A stretch of 64,000 bases of DNA. Origin: Actinophytocola algeriensis (lineage in GTDB: Bacteria > Actinomycetota > Actinomycetes > Mycobacteriales > Pseudonocardiaceae). The stretch is from assembly GCF_014203735.1 (NCBI RefSeq), contig NZ_JACHJQ010000005.1, positions 310,001 through 374,000 on the forward strand. Direction: 5' to 3'. Positions 34,631 through 42,470 of this stretch are shown in pieces (the first letter of the stretch is position 1; every line of letters begins with the position of its first letter). The position numbers were made by a program, and so were the translations under genes. The notes beneath the pieces are model-generated. The model was not told the origin of the DNA. It saw nothing but the letters and a program-made list of their open reading frames with translations, and made no database searches.

Positions 34631-34657
34631 TGTCACAGGGATCGGGACGCAGGCGTC
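34631..34657 (+). promoter_or_regulatory. ECF41 promoter of the epimerase gene (perfect consensus)
   Basis: TGTCACA (34631-34637), a 16-base spacer and CGTC (34654-34657) on the plus strand match the ECF41 consensus exactly. The pattern lies 45 bases upstream of the GTG at 34703. Confidence 0.87.
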
Positions 34658-34702
34658 TCGTGTCCGTCAGGGCACCATTCAGCGCCAGGAAAGGCATGGC
34701 AC

Positions 34703-35455
34703 GTGAGCATCGGCAAGTTCGCAGTGGCAGGAGCAACCGGACGACTGGGACGCCACGTCGTCGACGTCCTCACCGAACGGGGCTACCAGGTCGTTCCGAT
34801 GTCCCGGGCCACCGGAGTGGACATCATCAGCGGTGACGGCCTCGCCGAGGCCCTCACCGGGACCGACGTGATCATCGATGCCGCGTCGTGGCACGGCTCC
34901 GACCAGGAGGCGGCGACGGAGTTCTTCCGCACGTCGGCCCGCAACCTGCACGAGGCGGGGCAGAAGGCGGGAGTCACCAGGATCGTCCTCGTGTCCATCA
35001 TCGGCGTCGACAAGGCAACCGGCGGTTTCATTGCCTCCCAACAGGTACACGAGGAGGCCAACCTGTCCGGCCCGCTGCCCGTCCGCATCCTGCGGGCCGC
35101 GCAGTTCCACGAACTCGTCGGCCAGCTCCTCGACTGGCAACAGGGCGACACCGCCTACATCCCGGCCCTGCCAACCCAGCTCGTGGCCGCGCGCACGGTG
35201 GCCGAGGCGCTGGTCGGCCTGGCCACCGATCCCGACGCACCGGGCACGCCGGTGCCGGAGATCGCCGGGCCCCGCAGGCAGACCATGGCCGAGGCGGCTG
35301 AACTCCTCGGCGCCCGCCGGGGTGTCCGGGTCGTCGGCGTCGACAATCCTGACATGCCTGATGCCCAGGCCGCTGCCGACGGTGCTTTCCTGCCAAGCCC
35401 GCACGCCACGCTCGCCGGTCCCACTTTTCAGGAGTGGCTCGACGCCCAGCTCTGA
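34703..35455 (+). CDS. NmrA/NAD(P)-binding epimerase-like protein
   Basis: A 250-residue Rossmann-fold protein of the NmrA/atypical SDR family. The cofactor loop is VAGATGRLGRHVV (about 7-19); a typical SDR YxxxK is not clear. ECF41 sigma factors control COE-type genes (carboxymuconolactone decarboxylase, oxidoreductase, epimerase), and this is the epimerase/dehydratase type. The GTG at 34703 follows GGAAAGG. It is expressed from the ECF41 promoter at 34631-34657. The substrate is unknown. Confidence 0.88.
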   Translation: MSIGKFAVAGATGRLGRHVVDVLTERGYQVVPMSRATGVDIISGDGLAEALTGTDVIIDAASWHGSDQEAATEFFRTSARNLHEAGQKAGVTRIVLVSIIGVDKATGGFIASQQVHEEANLSGPLPVRILRAAQFHELVGQLLDWQQGDTAYIPALPTQLVAARTVAEALVGLATDPDAPGTPVPEIAGPRRQTMAEAAELLGARRGVRVVGVDNPDMPDAQAAADGAFLPSPHATLAGPTFQEWLDAQL

Positions 35456-35672
35456 TTCGGGCGGAGTCGGCTTACCTGCCATTGTGGTCCGCGCGTGCCG
35501 GTTGGTCTCGGGGTGATTCCAGGGTCCTCGCCGGACGGGCGTCCTGCCGGACGGGCCTCCTCGCCGGAGGGGCAGGTCTCTGGGATGGCTCTCCGGTTGG
35601 CAACGGGGTTTCTTTGGCAGGGACTCTTTCGGTGGTCTGCCTGGGGTGTGGTGTGGTTTGGGCTCGCCCTCC

Positions 35673-35705
35673 GCGCTTTCGCGCTTTCGCGCTTTCGCGC
35701 CTTTC
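35673..35705 (+). repeat. GCGCTTTC octamer tandem repeat
   Basis: Three perfect copies of GCGCTTTC lie at 35673-35696. A fourth with one inserted C follows at 35697-35705. Confidence 0.9.
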
Positions 35706-35743
35706 GCATCTGCCAGTGTCCAGCGGTTCACCTGCCCCCGGTT

Positions 35744-35772
35744 CATCTGCCCGGCCCGCGGCCGGGCAGATG
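35744..35772. terminator. Perfect 12-bp hairpin between convergent genes
   Basis: CATCTGCCCGGC (35744-35755) is the exact complement of GCCGGGCAGATG (35761-35772) around a 5-base loop. No U-tract follows on either side. Its place between convergent genes suggests a bidirectional terminator. Confidence 0.6.
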
Positions 35773-35958
35773 CCGACGCGACCTGTTCACGATCGTGCTG
35801 GCCATGGCGTGTAGCAGGGCAGACGCCCGTCCGGGGCGAGAGCCGGGGTCTGCGGTGCGCGACCATCGACCACGAGTTCGGCGGTCAGACCTGTCATGCG
35901 ACCAGCTTGCCAACCGTTCTCGCCTCCGGTGGTGGCCAACGCCCTCGGCACCACTGCG

Positions 35959-36645
35959 TCAGGGGGCGAGTTTGCCCAGCAGTTCCAGCAGGATGCCGCG
36001 TTCTCCCGGCGTCAGCTCGGCGGTGTGGCGCACCGACAAGGTGGCCAGCAGGGCGCGTGCCAGTTCGGCCGCGGCGGTCCCTTTGCCGTCGGGGGGCTCG
36101 TTCTGGTGGAGCACGGCGCCGAACACGGCGTCGCGCATTCGGTCGGCCAGTCCGGCCGTGCGGGGGCCTTCCGGAGTGGACAGCAGGCTGAGGGTGGTGC
36201 CGACGGCGCCGGTGTGGATCGTCGTCGCGGCCTGTTCCGGGGGGAGCCGGAGGCGGCCCGCTTCGGCCAGTCGCTCGAGGATGCCGACGAGGACGCGGTG
36301 GCCTTCGCGGGCCGGTGGGCGGTCCTCGGCGTCCGGGGTGCCGTACATCAGCCGGTAGAAGGCCGGGTGCTCGAGGCCGAACCCGACGTGGTCCGCCCAG
36401 CCCCGGTGGAGGTCGTCGAGGGGGTCCGCCGAGGGCCTGCGGCTGCGCTTGGCGCTGAGGTAACGCTTGAAGCCCTCCGCCGCCACGGCCTCGAGCAGGG
36501 CCTTCTTGTCACCGAAGTGGTGGTAGACGGTCGGCGCGGTGACTCCGGCCGCCTGGCACACGTCCCTGATCGAGACCTCCTCCGCGCCGGTCCGCTCCAG
36601 CAGCGTGGCGGTGGCGTCGAGGATCTGCCCGCGGGTGTCGGTCAT
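35959..36645 (-). CDS. TetR family regulator
   Basis: A 228-residue TetR-type repressor: N-terminal helix-turn-helix ILDATATLLERTGAEEVSIRDVCQAAGVTAPTVYHHFGDK (about 8-47, in pieces), then a ligand-binding helical domain. It is divergent from the PaoABC-like aldehyde oxidase operon, the likely target. A 6-bp inverted repeat (36718-36732) lies in the shared upstream region. The AT-rich character of 36650-36735 stands out against the rest of the window. Confidence 0.9.
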   Translation of the reverse strand: MTDTRGQILDATATLLERTGAEEVSIRDVCQAAGVTAPTVYHHFGDKKALLEAVAAEGFKRYLSAKRSRRPSADPLDDLHRGWADHVGFGLEHPAFYRLMYGTPDAEDRPPAREGHRVLVGILERLAEAGRLRLPPEQAATTIHTGAVGTTLSLLSTPEGPRTAGLADRMRDAVFGAVLHQNEPPDGKGTAAAELARALLATLSVRHTAELTPGERGILLELLGKLAP

Positions 36646-36717
36646 GTAGCGAGAATATAGGACTGGGTTGCGTTCCCTTTAATCCTGTTATATACCTAAC
36701 GTGGATATAGAGATCCG

Positions 36718-36732
36718 CGTAACGTTGTTACG
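36718..36732. promoter_or_regulatory. Candidate TetR operator before the aldehyde oxidase operon
   Basis: CGTAACgttGTTACG is a perfect 6-base inverted repeat with a 3-base spacer, 23 bases upstream of the GTG at 36756 and within the AT-rich promoter region. Confidence 0.5.
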
Positions 36733-36755
36733 TCATCCAGTGGCAGGAGACGCCG

Positions 36756-37373
36756 GTGACACACGACCCCGTACCAGAGAGATCCGCGCACACTCGCCGT
36801 ACCGTCCTCAAGTCCACCGCCGTGGCCGCGGCCGGGACCGTCGCGGCCGCCAACCTCACGTCCGTCGCCGCGGCTGAGCCCGTGCGCACGGTCGCGGGCG
36901 GCGGGCCGGTGGAGATCACGCTGTCGGTCAACGGGCAGCGGCGCCGGGTGGTGGTCGAGCCGAGGGTGACGCTGCTCGACGCGCTGCGTGAGCGGCTCGG
37001 CCTGACCGGCACGAAGAAGGGTTGTGACCGGGGTGAGTGCGGTGCGTGCACCGTCCTGGTCGACGGCGAGCGGATCAAGTCCTGCCTGACCCTGGCCGTG
37101 ATGCGGCAGGACACCGAGATCACCACGGTGGAAGGACTGGCGCGCGGCGAGCGGCTGCATCCGGTGCAGGCCGCGTTCATCCGGCACGACGCGTTCCAGT
37201 GCGGCGGCTGCACGCCTGGTCAGATCATGTCCGCCGTGGCCTGCATCGACGAGGGGCACGCGGGTTCCGAGGCGGAGATCCGGGAGTGGATGAGCGGCAA
37301 CCTCTGCCGCTGTGCCGCGTACCAGAACATCGTCGCGGCCGTTGCCGACGCCGCGAAGGAGGTGCGGCGGTGA
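36756..37373 (+). CDS. Aldehyde oxidase [2Fe-2S] subunit (PaoA/YagT-like), Tat-exported
   Basis: A 205-residue iron-sulfur subunit of a molybdenum hydroxylase. The N-terminus has a twin-arginine signal (TRRTVLKSTAVAAAGTVAAA, about 13-32), so the complex is exported folded. The two [2Fe-2S] clusters have their ligands: GCDRGECGACTVLVDG and, later, QCGGCTPGQ with LCRCAAYQNI. It passes electrons from the molybdenum site to FAD. The GTG at 36756 gives the full signal. With the next two genes it forms a PaoABC-type periplasmic aldehyde oxidase. Confidence 0.92.
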   Translation: MTHDPVPERSAHTRRTVLKSTAVAAAGTVAAANLTSVAAAEPVRTVAGGGPVEITLSVNGQRRRVVVEPRVTLLDALRERLGLTGTKKGCDRGECGACTVLVDGERIKSCLTLAVMRQDTEITTVEGLARGERLHPVQAAFIRHDAFQCGGCTPGQIMSAVACIDEGHAGSEAEIREWMSGNLCRCAAYQNIVAAVADAAKEVRR

Positions 37374-37438
37374 GCGGAGCTCGCGGAGCGAACCATCGGG
37401 CACCGCGGCGCCTGGCGGCGGCGGAGGTGGCGGCGTGA
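37370..37438 (+). CDS. Possible 22-residue mini-ORF between aldehyde oxidase genes
   Basis: A GTGA overlap with the iron-sulfur gene opens a 22-codon frame that closes in a GTGA overlap with the FAD subunit. There is no motif. This is the third mini-ORF of this kind in the window (see 1421 and 9551). Confidence 0.28.
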   Translation: MSGARGANHRAPRRLAAAEVAA

Positions 37439-38418
37439 GGGCCTTCGGTTACACGGTCGCGGAAAGCCCGGCCGATGCGGTGCGGATCGCCGCGGGGACA
37501 CCGAACTCGGCGTTCGTGGCGGGTGGCACCGATCTGCTGAACCTGATGCGGGACGGTGCGCAGTCGCACGACCACCTGGTGGACCTCAACCACCTCGACC
37601 TCGCCCGGATCGACATGGACGCCACCACGCTGCGCATCGGCGCTCTCGCCAGGATGCGTCAGGTCGCCGAACACCCCGAGGTGCGGCGGGAGTTCCCGGT
37701 GCTGTCGCAGGCGCTGCTCGCCTCGGCGTCCCCGCAGGTCCGCGTCATGGCCGCGATCGGAGGGAACCTGTTGCAGCGCACCAGGTGCGGGTACTTCCGG
37801 GACGCGGGCTCGGCGTGCAACAAGCGCGTCCCCGGCAGCGGGTGCCCGGCGATCAGCGGGCACAACCGGGGACACGCGATCCTCGGCGGCAGCGAGCACT
37901 GCATCGCCACACACCCCTCGGACCTGGCGGTGGCGCTGACCGCGCTGGACGCGACGGTGCACCTGCTCGGCCCGGACGGCGGAAGGGCCGTCCCCGTCGC
38001 CGACTTCCACCTCCTCCCCGGCAGCACACCGCAGCGGGAAACGGTGCTGCGCCAAGGAGAACTCATCACCCGGGTGGACGTGCCGCGCACGCGTGCCGCC
38101 ACGCGCTCGCGGTACCTGAAACTGCGTGACCGGGCCAGTTTCGAGTTCGCGGTCGTGTCGGTGGCGGCGGCGCTGCGCCTGGACGGCCGCACCGTAGGGG
38201 ACGTGCGGCTGGCGTTCGGTGGCGTGGGCACCCGCCCGTGGCGGGACACCGGTGTCGAGGCGGCCCTGCGCGGCCGGGAGCTGACCGAGGCGGCGGTCAG
38301 CGCCGCGGGCCGCGTCCTGGTGCGGGACGCCGTTCCCCGCGACGGCAACGGGTTCAAGGTCGAGCTGGTCCAGCGTGCGCTGGTGAGTGTCCTCGGTGAA
38401 CTGGGAGGCGTCCGATGA
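37435..38418 (+). CDS. Aldehyde oxidase FAD subunit (PaoB/YagS-like)
   Basis: A 327-residue FAD-binding subunit (CoxM family). FAD loops FVAGGTDLLNLM (about 23-34) and AAIGGNLLQRTRC are present. The extra [4Fe-4S] cluster typical of PaoB/YagS is predicted from Cys in RTRCGYFRD, ACNKR, GSGCPA and EHCIATHPSD. The GTG at 37435 overlaps the mini-ORF, and the stop overlaps the next ATG. It links the iron-sulfur subunit to the final acceptor. Confidence 0.91.
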   Translation: MRAFGYTVAESPADAVRIAAGTPNSAFVAGGTDLLNLMRDGAQSHDHLVDLNHLDLARIDMDATTLRIGALARMRQVAEHPEVRREFPVLSQALLASASPQVRVMAAIGGNLLQRTRCGYFRDAGSACNKRVPGSGCPAISGHNRGHAILGGSEHCIATHPSDLAVALTALDATVHLLGPDGGRAVPVADFHLLPGSTPQRETVLRQGELITRVDVPRTRAATRSRYLKLRDRASFEFAVVSVAAALRLDGRTVGDVRLAFGGVGTRPWRDTGVEAALRGRELTEAAVSAAGRVLVRDAVPRDGNGFKVELVQRALVSVLGELGGVR

Positions 38419-40583
38419 CGGGCTTGGTCGGTCGGGGTGTCGAGCGGGTGGACGGCAGGGCGAAGGTCACCGGTGCGGCCCGCTACGCCGCCGACAACGC
38501 GGTGAACGGTGTGCTCCACGGCGCCCTGGTGATGAGCACGGTGGCCAGGGGGGAGATCACGGAGCTCGACACGAGCGCGGCGCTGGCGTCTCCCGGCGTC
38601 GTCGCGGTGTACACCCACGAGAACATGCTGCCGCTGACGGTGCCGCCGGACTTCCCCTACCCCAAGAGGTTCATCCCGCTGCAGGACACGCGGATACACC
38701 ACAACGGGCAGCCGGTCGCCTACGTGGTGGCCGAGACCCTGGAACAGGCGCAGGAGGCGGCGACCCTGGTCCGGGTGCGTTACCGCGTGGCACCTCCCAC
38801 CGCGCTCCTCGCCGACGCGCTCGACGAGGCGTTCCTGCCACGCGACTTTCGTGGCAGGCCCAACGAGACCGTCCGGGGGGACGCCGCCGCGGCGCTCGAG
38901 CGGGCCGAGGTGCGGGTCGAGCAGGAGTACACCAGCCCGATGCAGCACCACAACCCGATCGAACCGCACACCACCACCGCCGTCTGGGACGGCGACTCGC
39001 TGACGCTGTACGAGAGCGCGCAGGGCGTCGTCCTCACCCGCATGGTCGTGGCGCAGGCGTTCGCGAAGTACGTGCTGGAGCAGGACATCCGGGTCGTCTC
39101 GCCCTACCTGGGCGGCGGGTTCGGCGCGAAGGGCCCCACCTGGTCCCACACGCTGCTCACCGCGGCGGCGGCGCGACTGGCCCGCGGGCCGGTCAAGCTC
39201 GTGCTGACCCGCGCGCAGATGTACACGATGAACGGTCACCGCGCCGAGTACCGCCGCGGCCTGCGGCTCGGCGCCACCCGGCAAGGCAGGCTGACCGCCA
39301 TCGTCGACACCAGCACCGCACAGCTGACCCGTACCGAGGAAAGCATCTACAACACCAGCAACTCCACGCTCCACCTGTACGCCTGCCCGAACGTCCACGT
39401 GCGACAGCTGGGTGTGCGGCTGGACCTGCCGACGTCGAGCTACATGCGCTCACCGGAGACCACCGCGCACTTCGGCCTCGAGACCGCGCTGGACGAGCTG
39501 AGCTACGAGGTCGGCCTCGACCCGGTGGAACTGCGGGTGCGCAACCACCTCCCGGCAGGTCCACCCGCCAGCAAGTACCTGCTGGAGTGCTACCGGATGG
39601 GGGCCAAGGCGTTCGGCTGGGCACGGCGTGACCCGCGGCCGGGAGTCACGCGGGTCGGGGACGAGTACGTCGGCTGGGGCATGGCCACCGAGACCCACAC
39701 CTACAACGCGATCCCGTCCTTCGCCGAGCTCACCATCGACGAGGCGGGACGGGCGACCCTGCGCGTGGCCAGCCAGGAGATCGGCACCGGTACCTACACC
39801 GTGCTCACCCAGGTCGTCGCCGACGGGCTCGGCATGCCGCTGGACCACGTCACGACTTTGCTCGGCGACACGGCGTTCCCCGCAGCGGCCATCTCCGCGG
39901 GGTCGTCCACGATGCCCAGCGTGGTCGGCCCGGTGTCCACCGCGGCGCGGAACGCGCGCGACGCGGTGGTCGCGATCGCCGTCGCCGACCCGCGTTCCCC
40001 GCTCCACGGCGTGCCCGCGGCGGACGTCGTGGCCGAGCACGGACAGCTGTTCGTGCGCGGCGACCGCCGGCGCAGGGACAGCTACCGCGACGTCGTGCGC
40101 CGCCACGGCCAGGCCGTCGTGGTGAACGGGAGCGGACCGAACACGCCAGGGCATTCGTTCGGCGCGGTGTTCGTGGAGGTCCGGGTCCGGCCGAGGCTCG
40201 GCGCGGTGCGGGTGAGCCGGGTGGTCGCCGCGTACGACCCCGGCCGGGTGCTCAACCACCGGACCGCGCACGGACAGGTGATCGGCGGCGTGACCTGGGG
40301 CATCGGCTTCGCGCTGATGGAGCACACGGTGGTGGACCGGAACACGGCGCGGGTGGTCAACCCGACCCTGTCCACCTACCTGGTGCCGGTGTGCGCCGAC
40401 ACGCCATCGGTGGAGTCGTACTTCGTCGACCGCCCGGACCCGGCCAGCAAACCCGCGCTCGGCGCCCGCGGCTTCGGCGAAACCCCGGGCACCGGCGTGC
40501 CTGCCGCCATCAGCAACGCGATCTTCCACGCCACCGGCCGCCGCCTCCGCGACGTCCCGTTCACCCAGGACAAGCTGTTGTGA
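38415..40583 (+). CDS. Aldehyde oxidase molybdenum subunit (PaoC/YagR-like)
   Basis: A 722-residue xanthine-oxidase-family catalytic subunit. It carries the N-terminal fold domain (YAADNAVNGVLHGALVMS), molybdopterin-binding stretches (YLGGGFGAKGPTW, SQEIGTGTYTVLTQV, SAGSSTMPSVVGPVST) and the catalytic Glu689 in GARGFGETPGTG. The length is typical of the short PaoC type. It uses MCD or MPT cofactor, drawn from the same biosynthesis as the W island. It likely detoxifies aromatic or other aldehydes outside the cytoplasm. It ends the operon, followed by a nested hairpin. Confidence 0.93.
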   Translation: MTGLVGRGVERVDGRAKVTGAARYAADNAVNGVLHGALVMSTVARGEITELDTSAALASPGVVAVYTHENMLPLTVPPDFPYPKRFIPLQDTRIHHNGQPVAYVVAETLEQAQEAATLVRVRYRVAPPTALLADALDEAFLPRDFRGRPNETVRGDAAAALERAEVRVEQEYTSPMQHHNPIEPHTTTAVWDGDSLTLYESAQGVVLTRMVVAQAFAKYVLEQDIRVVSPYLGGGFGAKGPTWSHTLLTAAAARLARGPVKLVLTRAQMYTMNGHRAEYRRGLRLGATRQGRLTAIVDTSTAQLTRTEESIYNTSNSTLHLYACPNVHVRQLGVRLDLPTSSYMRSPETTAHFGLETALDELSYEVGLDPVELRVRNHLPAGPPASKYLLECYRMGAKAFGWARRDPRPGVTRVGDEYVGWGMATETHTYNAIPSFAELTIDEAGRATLRVASQEIGTGTYTVLTQVVADGLGMPLDHVTTLLGDTAFPAAAISAGSSTMPSVVGPVSTAARNARDAVVAIAVADPRSPLHGVPAADVVAEHGQLFVRGDRRRRDSYRDVVRRHGQAVVVNGSGPNTPGHSFGAVFVEVRVRPRLGAVRVSRVVAAYDPGRVLNHRTAHGQVIGGVTWGIGFALMEHTVVDRNTARVVNPTLSTYLVPVCADTPSVESYFVDRPDPASKPALGARGFGETPGTGVPAAISNAIFHATGRRLRDVPFTQDKLL

Positions 40584-40588
40584 CCCGC

Positions 40589-40634
40589 CCGGCGCCGCAC
40601 CTGATGGTCCACAGTGGACAATGTGCGGCGCCGG
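40589..40634 (+). terminator. Nested double hairpin after the aldehyde oxidase operon
   Basis: The outer stem is 12 perfect base pairs: CCGGCGCCGCAC (40589-40600) with GTGCGGCGCCGG (40623-40634). Its 22-base loop contains a second palindrome, GTCCACaGTGGAC (40607-40619). It starts 5 bases after the stop codon, without a U-tract. It is a likely terminator or RNA-stability element. Confidence 0.65.
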
Positions 40635-41027
40635 CATCGGCGCGGGCTCAGCGGGAACCGCTGTCGGGTGTTCGCCTGACAGCGCCGGCCTGATCGTTCT
40701 CCTACCTTGATGATCATCCGCGGCGTGGCAGATGTCCGTTTCAGGATCGTCTTCATGGGACCGCGCGACATTTACCTGGGGGAAGTACTGAGCGATGGGT
40801 GAGGAAGCGCTCGTCCAGAACGAACGCGTGGGGGTGGGCGGCCTCAGCCTGCGCTCGCAGCGTGCCGCGTGGGGGTACGGCTGCCACCAGCGACCACATG
40901 AGGCAGTCGCGGGACCTCGGCGGCGGACGGGGCGGCGGCCTGGCTGCTGGCAGGCTGGCTGCCGTCGACGTTCGACCAGGAGCACGGGGGGTACGACTCC
41001 TATTTCGGGGCCCGGCTGCTGCGGGCG
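40635..41027. other. Region before the LanB-like gene
   Basis: No intact gene. The frame of the downstream LanB-like protein is open back to a TGA at 40899-40901 and still reads like protein (AAWLLAGWLPSTFDQEHGG), but it has no ATG or GTG. Another frame opens at ATG 40795 and runs to 41076 with an unconvincing sequence. This is consistent with a lost 5' end. Confidence 0.5.
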
Positions 41028-42470
41028 GTGGCGGACCACTACCCGGGCAGCGTGGACGCCGCCACGGACAACGTGACCGTCGCGGCTGTCGCGGAACTCG
41101 TGGTGACCGAAGCGGCCGCCCACCTTTCCGCCGACGTGTCGGACCGCGGGCTCACCTACGCCGGCCGGACGCTGGTCTACGAGGACACGGTGCGGGACGT
41201 CGACGTCCGGATCGGACCGCCGCTGCTGCACGCCGTCGCGGGGCCGCTCGGGATGGTCCTGGACAGCGTCCGGTGGCTGGTGGACGCGGTCGCCAACCGG
41301 TACCGGGCCCGGTTCTCGGAGCTGTTCCGGCAAGAGCAGGCAACCTCGGGCGATGAGGCCGTGCCGCTGGCCCGGCTGATGTTGCGGGTCCTGCCGGAGC
41401 TGACCGTCCACACGCGACACACACTGCCCGCCGCGGTCGCCGGGGGAGTCGCCGACTTCCAGGAGCGCTGGCAGCGGGTGCTGGGGACACCGCCGGACGC
41501 TCGTCGCCACCAGGTCCCGGCCGCCGGGATCGCGGCGGCGATGGCGCGTGAGTTCCCCCCTCCCGCGACGCGCAGGCCGCCATGGAGCAACGCGCGACAC
41601 CACAGCCCGGACGTGATGCTCGCCGCCGCCGGCCGGCAGGAGGTCGAACGGGGCGATTTCACGGTGGTCCTTGGCGAGCTGCACGTGGCCGTCAACACGA
41701 TCGAGAGCCGGATCTTCGTGACCCAGCACGAGGAACCGGGCAGGCTGCTGGCGGCAGCCGAGGCCGATCACGGCGATGAGCGGGTGTATGCGTTGCCCCG
41801 CGAGGACTCCCCGGTGGTCACCGGCCGGGGCTCGCCACCGTCAGGCCTGTTGTCTCCGCGCTACACCTACTGGGTGAACAGTGGCCCGGAGGCCGCCGAG
41901 TGCCCGGTGAACCCGTTGCCCTCGGCCGGTCTGCGGGTACACCGGCGCGGCGACCGGCTGGTCGTCCGGAGCGACGTGCCCGGCCAGGAGTTCGACTTCC
42001 TGGAGGTGGTCGGCGAGCTGCTCTCCGGCGCGATCGCGAACGCCTTCCAGCCCGTGCCGGTCACCGGCCACCGGCCCCGGATCACCATCGACCGGCTGGT
42101 CCTGTGCCGCGAGGGGTGGACGTTTCCCGCCGGGGAGCTGACGTGGGCGACGCAGACCGACGAGGCGCGGCGGTACCTGCGGGCCCGGCAGTGGCGCGCC
42201 AAGCACGACCTCCCGGAGCGCGTGTTCCTCCGTGCGCCGGGCGAGCAGAAACCGATCGCGGTCGACTTCCGGAGCCTGCCGCTGGTCAACATCCTGGCCA
42301 AGGCGATCCGGCAGGCCGGAACCCGGCCGGAGCAACCGATCCAGCTGGTCGAGATGGTGCCCGACCTCGACCAGCTCTGGCTGACCGACGCCGGCGGTGC
42401 CCCCTACACGTCCGAACTGCGCGTGGTCGCCCACGACGGCTGGTACGAGGCCCCGACGGGGTGCGTCTAG
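41028..42470 (+). CDS. Lantibiotic dehydratase (LanB N-domain)-like protein, 5'-truncated
   Basis: A 480-residue frame from GTG 41028 resembling the middle and end of the LanB glutamylation domain of lanthipeptide/thiopeptide dehydratases. Supporting segments are LVYEDTVRDVDVRIGPPLL, PLGMVLDSVRWLVDAVA, RYTYWVNSGPEA and the C-terminal VEMVPDLDQLWLTDAGG...YTSELRVV. Full proteins have about 250 more N-terminal residues. Here the same frame is open upstream to 40902 without a start and is then broken by TGA. No LanC, elimination domain or precursor peptide is seen nearby. Most likely it is a decayed gene, although a split dehydratase is possible. The family call is from remembered patterns. Confidence 0.6.
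   Translation: MADHYPGSVDAATDNVTVAAVAELVVTEAAAHLSADVSDRGLTYAGRTLVYEDTVRDVDVRIGPPLLHAVAGPLGMVLDSVRWLVDAVANRYRARFSELFRQEQATSGDEAVPLARLMLRVLPELTVHTRHTLPAAVAGGVADFQERWQRVLGTPPDARRHQVPAAGIAAAMAREFPPPATRRPPWSNARHHSPDVMLAAAGRQEVERGDFTVVLGELHVAVNTIESRIFVTQHEEPGRLLAAAEADHGDERVYALPREDSPVVTGRGSPPSGLLSPRYTYWVNSGPEAAECPVNPLPSAGLRVHRRGDRLVVRSDVPGQEFDFLEVVGELLSGAIANAFQPVPVTGHRPRITIDRLVLCREGWTFPAGELTWATQTDEARRYLRARQWRAKHDLPERVFLRAPGEQKPIAVDFRSLPLVNILAKAIRQAGTRPEQPIQLVEMVPDLDQLWLTDAGGAPYTSELRVVAHDGWYEAPTGCV

Larger units (their letters stand above)
35456..35958. other. Intergenic region between convergent genes
   Basis: About 500 bases without a supportable gene, and of lower coding quality than its surroundings. 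It holds an octamer tandem repeat (35673-35705) and a strong perfect hairpin (35744-35772). An open frame crosses it on the plus strand, but its composition (runs of Arg-Ala-Phe) reflects the repeat. Confidence 0.6.

Noticed and set aside
35495-36358. A 287-codon plus-strand frame across the intergenic region
   Set aside because: It runs through the octamer repeat and antisense to the TetR gene; the sequence is repetitive and motif-free.
40795-41076. A 93-codon frame upstream of the LanB-like gene, considered as a precursor peptide
   Set aside because: It lacks a leader-core layout, and its second half is the shadow of the LanB frame.
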